Source: DATFXM01 sp035315885 (GTDB lineage: Bacteria > Acidobacteriota > Blastocatellia > UBA7656). From it: a stretch of 64,000 nt of DNA. A program made the position numbers and the translations under genes. The stretch is from contig DATFXM010000066.1 in NCBI GenBank assembly GCA_035315885.1, positions 12,180 to 76,179 of the forward strand. The letters are read 5' to 3'. This document shows positions 50,330 through 58,891 of the stretch, piece by piece. The stretch's first letter is position 1. Every line of letters starts with the position of its first letter. The notes beneath the pieces are model-generated. The model saw only the letters and a list, made by a program, of their open reading frames with translations, ran no database searches and had not been told where the DNA came from.

Positions 50330-50779
50330 ATGTTGACGCAGTTGACCAGCATCATACCGAAGTTGCTGATGCGCACTGAGGATTCCGAACAAGCGCGTGA
50401 GCAATCGGTGTTCGCCTCGTGGCTGGTTGCCGTAGGGGGTCATATCAGACGAGTCACCACCCCGGTGAGGCTCGAGCGCAAGACCCTGATCGTAGCGGTG
50501 ACCGACCGGACTTGGCGCAAACAGCTCAAGGCGGTCAGCGGCGAACTCCTCTTCAAGCTCAATTCCCTTCTCGGAGCACCGCTGGTCACCTCAATCGAGT
50601 TCGCGGTCAACCCTAAGCTGGTTATTCCGGTCCCGGAACCTCCGCCTCAAATTGAATTCGTCGCCCCCGAACAGCAGGCCGAGCCCCTGAAGGAAGTCGC
50701 AGGATCGATCGGCGATCCTGAACTGCGCGGCGCATTCCTTCGCGTCGCGGGAAAGTGTCTGGAGAGAAGGGCGCGATGA
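50330..50779 (+). CDS. dciA: DciA family protein (DUF721)
   Basis: 149 residues with AGGA close to the ATG. SVFASWLVAVGGHIRRVTTPVRLERKTLIVAVTDRTWRKQLKAVSGELLFKLNSLLG is the DUF721/DciA core. DciA loads the replicative helicase DnaB in bacteria that lack DnaC/DnaI, binding DNA through its KH-like domain. The C-terminal 45 residues are proline- and glutamate-rich. The gene overlaps the ABC ATPase by four bases (ATGA), so the two are translated together. Confidence 0.88.
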   Translation: MLTQLTSIIPKLLMRTEDSEQAREQSVFASWLVAVGGHIRRVTTPVRLERKTLIVAVTDRTWRKQLKAVSGELLFKLNSLLGAPLVTSIEFAVNPKLVIPVPEPPPQIEFVAPEQQAEPLKEVAGSIGDPELRGAFLRVAGKCLERRAR

Positions 50780-51741
50780 CCGCCAATGACTCGCTTGAAA
50801 CTGTTGTTGAGATCAAACACCTCACCAAGGACTACCAGACCGGATTCTTCAAGCAGCGAACTGTTCGAGCACTCGATGACCTTTCACTGAAGGTGTATCG
50901 AGGTGAGATCTTCGGGTTTCTTGGACCGAACGGCGCGGGCAAGACTACTACGCTGAAGCTGCTCGTCGGATTGATCTATCCGACTCACGGAACCGCGTTC
51001 ATACTCGGGAACCCGATTACCCACGTCGAGACCAGAGCGCGAATTGGCTACCTGCCGGAGAATCCATATTTTTACGACTACTTGTCAGGTCGCGAATTGC
51101 TCCACTACACCGGTGCACTCTTTGGCCTGCCAAATGAGGCCGCGAGGCAGCGCACCAACGAACTGCTGAAGATGGTCGGCCTCGAACCCGAGCGCGCGGA
51201 CAGACACTTGCGAAAGTATTCAAAGGGCATGCTGCAACGCATTGGGATCGCGCAGGCGTTAATGAACGACCCGGAGATCGTGTTCCTCGATGAGCCGATG
51301 TCTGGCCTCGACCCAATCGGACGTCGTGAAGTTCGCGATCTGATGATCGAGCTGCGACGCAACAACAAGACAGTATTTTTCTCTTCGCACATCTTGTCGG
51401 ACGTCGAAGCCCTGTGCGATCGGGCCGCCATTCTGGAACGCGGCACGCTGCTCCGATGCGGCAGTGTACTTGAGCTGACGGCTTCTGGTGACGATAGCCG
51501 CGAGATAGTGGCAACTGGCCTCGACGACGCCGCGCTTGCTTCGCTCAGTAAGAGCGCCCCCCCGTTTCAAGTCGCAAGTGCAACGCTGGGAGGTGTCCGG
51601 CTAATCATCCAGTCTGAAGCGGACGTCGAGGAAATAATCGCCGCGATTCGGCGCGAAGGTGGAAAACTCGTTTCGATCAATCCACGAAGGTCGTCTCTTG
51701 AAGACGCGTTTCAAGACCGCTTGCGGCAGGACCATCAATGA
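50776..51741 (+). CDS. ABC-type ATP-binding protein, ABC-2/NatA-like
   Basis: 321 residues from the ATG at 50776 overlapping the dciA stop; a GTG at 50755 is less likely. Walker A GPNGAGKTTTLKLL, Q-loop in GYLPENPYFYDYL, signature SKGMLQRIGIAQAL, Walker B EIVFLDEPMSGLDP and switch His in FSSHILSDVEAL are intact. The C-terminal 90 residues are the DUF4162-like tail. It powers an ABC-2 type exporter, but no permease gene is adjacent. It may use a permease elsewhere. It overlaps lolA by four bases (ATGA). Confidence 0.9.
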   Translation: MTANDSLETVVEIKHLTKDYQTGFFKQRTVRALDDLSLKVYRGEIFGFLGPNGAGKTTTLKLLVGLIYPTHGTAFILGNPITHVETRARIGYLPENPYFYDYLSGRELLHYTGALFGLPNEAARQRTNELLKMVGLEPERADRHLRKYSKGMLQRIGIAQALMNDPEIVFLDEPMSGLDPIGRREVRDLMIELRRNNKTVFFSSHILSDVEALCDRAAILERGTLLRCGSVLELTASGDDSREIVATGLDDAALASLSKSAPPFQVASATLGGVRLIIQSEADVEEIIAAIRREGGKLVSINPRRSSLEDAFQDRLRQDHQ

Positions 51742-52442
51742 AGCCGCGCATTAAGTTGTACCGCTCAGCTCGCGCGTCGATCCTACTGCTGATGGCGACC
51801 GCGACTGTTTTCTCTTACGGCCGCACCCCGTCGTCACAACCTGAATCGCAAATCGACCTCAATGCTCTGATTGACAAGCTTCAACGCAAGTACAGCAGGA
51901 TGACCTCGCTTGAAGCCGACTTTCTTCAGGTTTATCAGGGTGCCGATGGCCGTGTATTGCGAGAGCGGGGCCACGTTATTCTGAAGCGTCCGGGCAAAGC
52001 AAGGTGGGACTACTCAGCGCCCGATCGCAAGATTTTTGTGTCAGACGGCAAGAACATTTTCTTCTTCGTGATTGGTGAAAAGCATGCGACGCGCTCCTCA
52101 ATAAAGGAGTCTGTCGACCCCCAGATTCCCTTTTTGTTTCTGCTCGGCAAGGGAAACTTGAGGAGAGATTTTTCGTCTATCGAGATGCTGGACAGCGAGC
52201 GTCCGTTGGCCGGCGGTGACGCCGTCCTGAAACTGGTGCCCAAGCGTGCACCGGAAGAGTTCAAACAATTGTACGCGGAGGTGGAAAGCGCCTCTGGCAA
52301 CGTTCGCCGGCTGATCATCATGCAGCGCAACGGAAGCCGCATGGATTTTGTTCTGTCAGGAGTTCGTGAGAATCCCGCCGTAGAGGAATCGCAATTTCAA
52401 TTTGTCGCACCGCCTGGAGTCAGCATAGTCAAAGCGCGGTGA
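51738..52442 (+). CDS. lolA: Outer-membrane lipoprotein carrier LolA-like
   Basis: 234 residues with a signal peptide (ASILLLMATATVFSYG). LIDKLQRKYSRMTSLEADFLQVY, HVILKRPGKARWDYSAPDRKIFVSDGKNIFFFV and the end VEESQFQFVAPPGVSIVKAR are LolA features. LolA carries lipoproteins from the LolCDE complex to LolB. Acidobacteria-like lipoprotein trafficking fits the many lipoproteins here. It is the last gene of the dciA-ABC-lolA run; its end is convergent with the gene at 52517. Confidence 0.88.
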   Translation: MKPRIKLYRSARASILLLMATATVFSYGRTPSSQPESQIDLNALIDKLQRKYSRMTSLEADFLQVYQGADGRVLRERGHVILKRPGKARWDYSAPDRKIFVSDGKNIFFFVIGEKHATRSSIKESVDPQIPFLFLLGKGNLRRDFSSIEMLDSERPLAGGDAVLKLVPKRAPEEFKQLYAEVESASGNVRRLIIMQRNGSRMDFVLSGVRENPAVEESQFQFVAPPGVSIVKAR

Positions 52443-52516
52443 AACGCTGTCCCCGCGGGTTCGGTTGCGGGAAATTGCCGGGAAATTGCGGGACCGGCGC
52501 GACCGCCAAACGCACT

Positions 52517-52999
52517 CTATCGTAACTTGAAGCCGGAGAGTTCAATCTTTGGAGGCTGAATCGTTGCGGGGTCCGGAGTCTGATCCAGATAGAGGTCCAT
52601 GTGAAGCCTTGCACCCGGCTCGAGCCGGTCGGCGATTGTCGGAACCAGCATCACATTCTTCTCTTTTACAAGCTCCTGGTTGTGTCCCAGACAGTAGATC
52701 CGGACTTCGAGGCGGTCCAGCGTTCGATCGCCTTCGTTGTGCAACCAACCTTGAACGCGCACGTACCTGCCGATAAACCGCTCGCCTTCGGATGTCTCAA
52801 TGTTCTTGAACGTGATGAACTTTGCGTAGCTGTCGAATTCCGGAGAGCCTGGCCGCGATAGGGTGACCGTCGTTGTACGTTTGCCGTAAGACGACACCAG
52901 AATGATCAGCAAAACGACCACGACCACCGCCACTCCGCTGACTATCATTATCAGTCGAGAGCGGTCTTTCTCTTCCTTCCCAGCAGGCTGTTCAAACAT
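52517..52999 (-). CDS. DUF2393-like membrane-anchored protein
   Basis: 160 residues. A lysine-rich cytoplasmic start (PAGKEEKDRSR) precedes one transmembrane helix (LIMIVSGVAVVVVVLLIILV). The periplasmic part is a small beta-sandwich (GRYVRVQGWLHNEGDRTLDRLEVRIYCLG, VMLVPTIADRLEPGARLHMDLYL), similar to DUF2393/FxLYD-type domains. It lies 19 bases upstream of tldE in coordinate order and is read after tldE. Its function is unknown. Confidence 0.75.
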   Translation of the reverse strand: MFEQPAGKEEKDRSRLIMIVSGVAVVVVVLLIILVSSYGKRTTTVTLSRPGSPEFDSYAKFITFKNIETSEGERFIGRYVRVQGWLHNEGDRTLDRLEVRIYCLGHNQELVKEKNVMLVPTIADRLEPGARLHMDLYLDQTPDPATIQPPKIELSGFKLR

Positions 53000-53018
53000 A
53001 GTGGCTCAACCCGACCGC

Positions 53019-54368
53019 TTATGCACCGATGGTCATCTTGCGAATCAGCAGAGTCGGCGAAGCGATGCTCCCGCGGAAGTCGAGATCGTTGCCCACCATC
53101 TCTACCGAGTTGAGCATCTCTTTCAGATTTCCCGCGACTGTGACGCCTTGAACCGGATACGTCAGCTCGCCGTTTTCGATCCAGATACCCGTAGCCGAAC
53201 GCGAGTAGTCGCCAGTCACGATGTTGACCCCGAAACCCATCAAATCGGTCACGTACAGCCCTTTTGAAATCGATCTGATTATCTCGTCGCGAGAGTAGTT
53301 TCCCGGCTCAATAAACAGATTGCCCGCCTCCACACTCGGAGCGCCTACCAATCCTCGACCGGCGTTGCCCGTGGACTTGAGGCCCAGCTTGCGGGCCGTA
53401 TAAGTATTCAGCAGGTAGCTCTCGAGTACACCCTTGTTGATGATCGTGGTACGACGAGTCGGCAGGCCTTCCGAATCGAAGGGCCGTGAGCCAACCGCCC
53501 CGGCTATTCTGCCGTCGTCGATGACCGTCAGCTTCGAAGAAGCGACCTGCTCGCCGAGCTGCCCAACGAGAAAGCTCGCCTTTCTGAAGATCGAATCGCC
53601 GGACACCGCGTGAAAGATGTCGCCGACAAGGTCGCGCGCAATATTTGGCTCGAGCACTACGGGCAGTTGCTGAGTGGGAACCGGACGGCCGCCGAGCTTG
53701 CGAAGCGTTCGCTGCGCCGCGGTTTCGCCGATTTGCTCGGGCGTGTTCAGATCTCGAAGCTTTCGACGAACGTCGTACCAGTAATCTCGCTGCATCTTCC
53801 CGTCTTCAGAGGCGACCGGGATCGATACAAGAGAGCATGACGTTCCTCGATACTGACCGGCGAAACCAATCGAGTTCGCGAATACCGCGACGCCCGCAGC
53901 CGAGTCGAATCCGTTGCCGTCAAAGTTGATTATCTGACTGCTGTAGGCCTTCGCCGCGCTTTCCGCTCTCACGGCCAGCTCGATCTTGTCTTCGGTTGAG
54001 AGGGCCTCGATCTCTTCGTCGTACAAATCGAGATCAGGTATCGAGGTAGCGAGCTCGGAAGGCTCGGGCAGTCCAGCCGTCTCGTCTGGTGAAGTAGCGC
54101 GCCCAAGCTCTATCGCCTGACTGATCAGCTCGAACACTGCGTCTTTGCTGAAATCCGATCCTGATACCGACGCCTGCTTGCCATCGAGCAGGACTCGCAA
54201 TCCCAAACCCTGATCAGCGGTTTGCTGCAGCTTTTCCACGTCTCCAAGTCGGACCGACACCGAGAATTCCGTGACGTGGCGCATGACGACCTCGGCCGCG
54301 CTTGCGCCGCGCCTCACCGCTTCGCGTGCCACTTCCAAAGCTGACTCTTTGTTCAGGGGAAGCTTCAT
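53019..54368 (-). CDS. tldE: TldE/PmbA subunit of the TldD/E protease
   Basis: 449 residues. N-terminal EVVMRHVTEFSVSVRLGDVEKLQQTADQGLGLRVLLDGKQASVSGSD, and the later FDSEGLPTRRTTIINKGVLESYLLNTYTARKLG and NAGRGLV are the PmbA features. It has no HExxxH, as expected of the non-catalytic partner. TldD/E cleaves peptides and processes antitoxins and microcins. The gene follows tldD by 20 bases. Confidence 0.93.
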   Translation of the reverse strand: MKLPLNKESALEVAREAVRRGASAAEVVMRHVTEFSVSVRLGDVEKLQQTADQGLGLRVLLDGKQASVSGSDFSKDAVFELISQAIELGRATSPDETAGLPEPSELATSIPDLDLYDEEIEALSTEDKIELAVRAESAAKAYSSQIINFDGNGFDSAAGVAVFANSIGFAGQYRGTSCSLVSIPVASEDGKMQRDYWYDVRRKLRDLNTPEQIGETAAQRTLRKLGGRPVPTQQLPVVLEPNIARDLVGDIFHAVSGDSIFRKASFLVGQLGEQVASSKLTVIDDGRIAGAVGSRPFDSEGLPTRRTTIINKGVLESYLLNTYTARKLGLKSTGNAGRGLVGAPSVEAGNLFIEPGNYSRDEIIRSISKGLYVTDLMGFGVNIVTGDYSRSATGIWIENGELTYPVQGVTVAGNLKEMLNSVEMVGNDLDFRGSIASPTLLIRKMTIGA

Positions 54369-54388
54369 TGGCTGCAGGCGCGCCGCGG

Positions 54389-55825
54389 TCAGTTCCGCGT
54401 GCCGCCCACGGTCATCTCGCTTATTTTGATCGTTGGAAGGCCGACGCCAACCGGGATGTGTTGCCCGTCCTTGCCACAGATTCCCACGCCTGGATCCAGA
54501 CTCAGATCGTTTGCCACTGCGGTTACCAGCTTCAACGCTTCAGGTCCGTTGCCCCGAAGCGTCGCACCCTTCACCGGTACGGTCACTTTTCCGTCTTCGA
54601 TTAAATACGCTTCCGATGCTGTGAATGCGAACTCGCCGCTGGTTATATCGACCTGCCCGCCTCCGAACTCGACGGCGTACAAACCGTGCTTGACCGACTT
54701 GATGATGTCTTCCTTGCTGTCTGGACCTTCAAGCATGAAGGTGTTGGTCATTCGCGGGAGCGGGGCGTGCTTGTAGCTCTGGCGACGGCCGTTGCCGGTC
54801 CTCGGCGATTTCATCAGACCCGCATTCAGGTGATCGCTCAAATATCCGCGCAGCACTCCGTTTTCGATCAAAACGGTCCGCCCGCTGGGTTCGCCCTCAT
54901 CGTCGATGTTGATTGAACCACGCTTGTGCGGAATTGTGCCGTCGTCTACTACGGTGCATAACTCGGAAGCAACTCGTTGTCCGATCAGTCCGGAGAACGC
55001 CGAAGTTTTCTTGCGATTGAAGTCGGACTCGAGTCCGTGTCCCACTGCTTCGTGCAAAAGAATGCCCGGCCAGCCGGGACCAAGGACGACTTCCATCTTT
55101 CCTGCAGGCGCGTCGATCGCCTCCAGTTGAATGATCGCCTGCCGTGCGGCTTCGGTGCCCACCGTCTCCGGCGTAAGGAGGTCCTCAAAGAAATCGAACC
55201 CGACGCGTCCGCCGCCGCCGGCTCTTCCGACCTGGCGATTGCCGTCGTCATCGGCGATGCAGACCATCGCGATCCTGGCCATGGGTTGAATATCACCGGT
55301 AAGACGGCCTTCGGAGGTCGCGACCATGATGTACTTAACCTCGTCGTGTACCGACGCCTGAACCTCACGGATGCGACGGTCATAAGCGCGTGCGATGCGG
55401 TCGCCCCTTGTTATGAGGTCGATTTTCTTGCCCAGTTCGAGACCGGATACCAGCGTGTCGACCGGGTATAGATTCTTGCCGCCGGGAGTCGCATTCAATC
55501 CCACCGACTGTCGTGTAATTCCGGTTCGCGCGATATGACTCGCTGTCTCAGCAGCTCTCCTTATCGCGCCGAACTCGATTTCATCCGTATAGGCGTAGCC
55601 TGTCTTTTCCCCAACAATCACTCTGACGCCCACGCCCTGCACGACTGATTTGGTAGCCGACTTGACGATCTGCTCTTCCGCTCCAACGCTGTTCGCGATG
55701 CGGTACTCAAAAAAGAGATCGGCGTAATCACCACCTCTGGCGAGTGCGGTTGCCAGAAGCTGGTCAATCTGGCCAACCGTTAGGCCATACTTATCCAGAA
55801 AGAATTGAATTGCCTGTGTGGTCAT
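54389..55825 (-). CDS. tldD: TldD metalloprotease subunit
   Basis: 478 residues. LLHEAVGHGLESDF has the zinc motif H258-E259...H263. GVGVRVIVGEKTGYAYTDE, DIQPMARIAMVCIADDDGN and TRMTNTFMLEGPDSKEDII mark TldD. With TldE it forms a sheltered peptidase for small unfolded peptides. Start ATG at 55825 with AGGGGA immediately upstream. The upstream neighbour at 55889 is UbiE, 63 bases away. Confidence 0.94.
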   Translation of the reverse strand: MTTQAIQFFLDKYGLTVGQIDQLLATALARGGDYADLFFEYRIANSVGAEEQIVKSATKSVVQGVGVRVIVGEKTGYAYTDEIEFGAIRRAAETASHIARTGITRQSVGLNATPGGKNLYPVDTLVSGLELGKKIDLITRGDRIARAYDRRIREVQASVHDEVKYIMVATSEGRLTGDIQPMARIAMVCIADDDGNRQVGRAGGGGRVGFDFFEDLLTPETVGTEAARQAIIQLEAIDAPAGKMEVVLGPGWPGILLHEAVGHGLESDFNRKKTSAFSGLIGQRVASELCTVVDDGTIPHKRGSINIDDEGEPSGRTVLIENGVLRGYLSDHLNAGLMKSPRTGNGRRQSYKHAPLPRMTNTFMLEGPDSKEDIIKSVKHGLYAVEFGGGQVDITSGEFAFTASEAYLIEDGKVTVPVKGATLRGNGPEALKLVTAVANDLSLDPGVGICGKDGQHIPVGVGLPTIKISEMTVGGTRN

Positions 55826-55888
55826 TCCCCTACTCGAACCGGGACAACTCTGCTAATGACGAACTGATCTGGTTGATGGCTCGAATTC

Positions 55889-56611
55889 TCACTGTTTTTC
55901 GCCGAGATGTAAAGCCGCTACTCCGCCGAATAAATCGCGATAACTCACACCTGAAAACCCCGCAGCTTCCATCATCGAAGCCAGTGTGCGCTGGTCGGGA
56001 AAGCGCCCAACCGAATCGGGCAAATAGCGATACGCGAAGCCTGAACCGGACACTGCATTTCCGATTCTCGGAAGTATCCGATTGAAATAAAACTGGAAAA
56101 CGGTTTTGAACACCGGCAGTCGCGGATGTGAGAACTCGAGAATAGCCGCCCTACCGTTGGGCTTCAGCAAACGGAAGATCTCCGCTAAACCCGCTTCGAC
56201 ACTTTCAAGGTTGCGCAAGCCAAATGCGATCGTAACAACTTCGAATGAGTCGGAGGCAAACGGGACTCTCAGAGCATCACCTTCCACCAGAAGAACTGGA
56301 AACCGGGATTTGGTTGCTTTCTTCGCTCCGATCTGGAGCATCGGCTGGCAGAAATCGACACCAATTGTCTCGGCCATCCGAGCAAGTTCTATGGACAGGT
56401 CGGCAGTTCCGCAGCACAGGTCCAGGGCCTTTGAATCGTTTCGCGCGAGGCAATCGGAGACCGCCGAGACTACGAGCCTTCTCCAGCGGCGATCGGCGTT
56501 CAGCGACAGGGCGTGATTCAGGAAGTCGTACTTCGGAGCTATCTGAGCGAACATCGAACGAACCAGGTTCGCCTTTTCGGACCCGGACACGCTTGCGGTT
56601 GGCGAGCTCAT
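55889..56611 (-). CDS. ubiE: Demethylmenaquinone/ubiquinone methyltransferase UbiE/MenG
   Basis: 240 residues from the ATG at 56611 (TTG at 56617 possible). RSMFAQIAPKYDFLNHALSLNADRRWR, the S-adenosylmethionine loop DLCCGTADLSIELA and the UbiE motifs VTIAFGLRNLESVEAGLAEIFRLLKPNGRAAILEFSHP are complete. It methylates the quinone ring in menaquinone synthesis, and also in ubiquinone where made. An Acidobacteriota-like cell would use menaquinone. It comes 11 bases after the M16 homolog. Confidence 0.93.
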   Translation of the reverse strand: MSSPTASVSGSEKANLVRSMFAQIAPKYDFLNHALSLNADRRWRRLVVSAVSDCLARNDSKALDLCCGTADLSIELARMAETIGVDFCQPMLQIGAKKATKSRFPVLLVEGDALRVPFASDSFEVVTIAFGLRNLESVEAGLAEIFRLLKPNGRAAILEFSHPRLPVFKTVFQFYFNRILPRIGNAVSGSGFAYRYLPDSVGRFPDQRTLASMMEAAGFSGVSYRDLFGGVAALHLGEKQ

Positions 56612-56622
56612 CAACAAATCGT

Positions 56623-58035
56623 TCAGTTCGTCTGCTTGATAACGCCGACGGTGCCAAGAGTCTTCAGCGACGGTTCAAGTTTGGCGGCCGGACCGGCGAC
56701 AGCGATGGCTACTGCTTGTGGCTGCAAGAAATCTCGAGCTGCAGCCTGAACATCCGCCGGGACCACCGCGTTGACTCGATCGGTAAAGGTGACCAGGTAG
56801 TCTCGTCCGAGCCCGTAGGTCTCGATGTCCAGAATCGCATTTATCGCTCCATTGGGAGTCTTCAACTGGTCGGCCATTGCTGCGATCATCTTGGACTTCA
56901 GCGAGTCGATCTGCTCGGCAGGAACCTGGTTCTGTTGTAGACGCTGCATCGACTGGAGGACTGATTCCAGCACTGCCGGCAGCGCGCTGGTCTCCGCTTT
57001 CACTTCAAATATCAGAGGGCCGGTAAGCAGCCGTGCGGGACAGCAATATTCAATCGAAGCCTGTCGTTCGGGAGCATTCTGCGCGGCAATCGTCTGCTGC
57101 AGCAGCGTAGCCATCATCGTAGCTGCAAAGAAGCTGTCGGCTCTCCTCGAGAACGAGGGTTGACAGATGGCTGCGTAAGAGACCGCCGCCTCAGGACGAT
57201 CGGAAATAGAGATCGTTCGCGCCGACCGCGGGTCAGGAAATCGGAACGTTGGAGGGACTTTGTCGCCCTTCTTCCAAACGCCGAGCTTGGAGCGCCCCAG
57301 CCGTGTAACCTGCTCGGAAGTTGTGTCTCCGTAGACCGCCAGCACCGCGTTGTTAGCAAGATAGTAGCGCCCGTGAAAAAACTGTACGTCGGTTTTGGAA
57401 ATCTGCACGAGGCTCTCGGGAGAGCCACGCCGCCTGTGCCCAAATGGATGAGTGCCGTAAACCGCGGCAAGCGCCCGGTCCGAGACCGCCACCGACTCGC
57501 TTTCCTCTTTCTTGAGAGCGGCGATGCGCGAGGTCTTCAGCTGCTCCAGTTCCTTCTGCTCGAAGGTAGGCGTCACTACCAAACGCTGGATCAGGTCAAA
57601 CATTACTTCCAGGGTTTCCGCCGGGCCGTTCATTACCAGATCAGTGGAGTCCCAATCGGCAGAGATACTGAGGTGAATGCCCGAGCTTTCAACCGTATCT
57701 GCGACGTTCTTGGCGGACATGCCCCCGCCGCCTCGCAACAGCATCCCGGCAGTCACGTCCGACAGTCCCGCCTTGTTAGCGAGGTCGAAAAGCGCTCCGC
57801 TGTTTATCCGAAGGTGCAATGAAACGCTTCCGGTGCCCTTTTGTTCGAGCACGATGAGCTGAAGACCATTCAGAAGGGAGTCCCGTTTCACGATGGGAAG
57901 CACGAAAGAACTCTGGGTTGGAGCGCTGCGCGGATGCGCGGCGACGGCGCTGGAAGACGCGAGAAATCCGAGCGACCGCGGGACCAAAATGAAGATTATT
58001 GCGAGCACGAGAATCACTCGCATTCTTCTGATCAC
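56623..58035 (-). CDS. M16-family peptidase homolog lacking the zinc motif
   Basis: 470 residues, GTG start at 58035 with GGGAGGG ten bases upstream; exported (RVILVLAIIFILVPRSLGFLA). LLNGLQLIVLEQKGTGSVSLHLRINSGALFDLANKAGLSDVTAGMLLRGG is the M16 N-terminus, but HxxEH, where it should lie near residues 93-97, reads DVTAG. The protein resembles the inactive subunit of two-part M16B proteases. Its usual active partner is not in the window. It ends 11 bases before ubiE. It may bind peptides or partner an M16 elsewhere. Confidence 0.85.
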   Translation of the reverse strand: MIRRMRVILVLAIIFILVPRSLGFLASSSAVAAHPRSAPTQSSFVLPIVKRDSLLNGLQLIVLEQKGTGSVSLHLRINSGALFDLANKAGLSDVTAGMLLRGGGGMSAKNVADTVESSGIHLSISADWDSTDLVMNGPAETLEVMFDLIQRLVVTPTFEQKELEQLKTSRIAALKKEESESVAVSDRALAAVYGTHPFGHRRRGSPESLVQISKTDVQFFHGRYYLANNAVLAVYGDTTSEQVTRLGRSKLGVWKKGDKVPPTFRFPDPRSARTISISDRPEAAVSYAAICQPSFSRRADSFFAATMMATLLQQTIAAQNAPERQASIEYCCPARLLTGPLIFEVKAETSALPAVLESVLQSMQRLQQNQVPAEQIDSLKSKMIAAMADQLKTPNGAINAILDIETYGLGRDYLVTFTDRVNAVVPADVQAAARDFLQPQAVAIAVAGPAAKLEPSLKTLGTVGVIKQTN

Positions 58036-58068
58036 GACCGGGTTACCCTCCCCTCAAAAAGTAGATTT

Positions 58069-58097
58069 ACTCTATCGATAACTATAGAGTGGGTCAA
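58069..58097 (-). promoter_or_regulatory. Promoter of the M16 gene with an inverted repeat
   Basis: TTGACC (58097-58092) and TAGAGT (58074-58069) with a 17-base spacer on the minus strand. CTCTAT at 58070-58075 and ATAGAG at 58084-58089 form an inverted repeat over the -10 and spacer, where a repressor would act. Confidence 0.5.
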
Positions 58098-58104
58098 CCT
58101 TTCG

Positions 58105-58113
58105 TGCTATACT
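58105..58113 (+). promoter_or_regulatory. Extended -10 promoter for the zinc-ribbon gene
   Basis: TG-C-TATACT at 58105-58113 is an extended -10 box with no strong -35. Start near 58120; the ATG is at 58178. It lies 7 bases from the divergent promoter. Confidence 0.4.
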
Positions 58114-58177
58114 GCGCTCCGGTTGCCCCCCTCTGATACGAACAAGTCGTCCTGATCCCATCGGGAGAAATCACTAA

Positions 58178-58801
58178 ATGTACTGCCCTGGATGCTCGAC
58201 ACAGGCAACCGAAGGCGCCAAATTTTGCAAGAGTTGCGGCATGAACCTGAGTGTCATAACTCAGGCTTTGAACGGCGGGGTGCTTGTTTCGGACCCACTT
58301 CGCGACCGGGAATTCAAACGTGCACGGAAACAGGTCAGCGACGGGATTCAGGGGCTGGCGATAGGCACGGCAGTTATCGTTGCGGGTGCGGTCGCTTACA
58401 TCTTCATACCGCGAGAGACGTGGGTGTATGTAGTTTCGCTGACACTGGCGTTGTTTGGAATCGTTAAGCTGTTTCGAAGCATCGGCGCTATCGTAGACGC
58501 GCGGGTTGGACCTAAGCTGCTCGATCCCGCGTTGCAGCCGAGAGCTACCGGTAGCCTGAGCAATTCGGGCCCAATCAATGTCAGGCCGAGTCAGCGACTC
58601 GGCGAAGCCGCGCCAAAACCGATCAGTCAGACTCGTCCGGTTCAGATGGCACCACCAGCCGACAAAGCTGCAGCCGACAAGCAGCAGCCACCAGCAGATC
58701 CCGCCCTTCGCACAGGCACTGGCCGCATCAATCGTGAACACTCGACGCAGCTGAGGAAATTGGATAAGGAAGAAGATCTGATGTCGCTGCTCCGGAACTG
58801 A
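58178..58801 (+). CDS. Zinc-ribbon membrane protein
   Basis: 207 residues. The N-terminus YCPGCSTQATEGAKFCKSCGMNL is a two-CxxC zinc ribbon. Two close membrane helices (GLAIGTAVIVAGAVAYIFI and WVYVVSLTLALFGIVKLF) follow, then a proline- and alanine-rich tail ending EHSTQLRKLDKEEDLMSLLRN. The family is broad and unassigned; related ones occur next to membrane or signalling genes. Divergent from the M16 homolog. Confidence 0.8.
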   Translation: MYCPGCSTQATEGAKFCKSCGMNLSVITQALNGGVLVSDPLRDREFKRARKQVSDGIQGLAIGTAVIVAGAVAYIFIPRETWVYVVSLTLALFGIVKLFRSIGAIVDARVGPKLLDPALQPRATGSLSNSGPINVRPSQRLGEAAPKPISQTRPVQMAPPADKAAADKQQPPADPALRTGTGRINREHSTQLRKLDKEEDLMSLLRN

Positions 58802-58825
58802 GATGAAACCGCTCTGGAACCCGAA

Positions 58826-58885
58826 CTAGAAACCAGAAACGAGAAACCAGAAACCCCAAACCAGAAACCCCAACCTCTAAACCGA
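58826..58885. repeat. Degenerate AGAAACC short repeats
   Basis: The unit AGAAACC recurs four times, with further close variants, between 58826 and 58880, with units of 7-12 bases in imperfect tandem. It fills the space between two convergent genes. It may be a slippage product or part of a dispersed repeat family. Confidence 0.6.
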
Positions 58886-58891
58886 CGCTTT

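Noticed and set aside
52443..52516. Tandem TTGCGGGAAA-like units
   Set aside because: Three imperfect copies of 10-11 bases only; could be chance in a short convergent gap.
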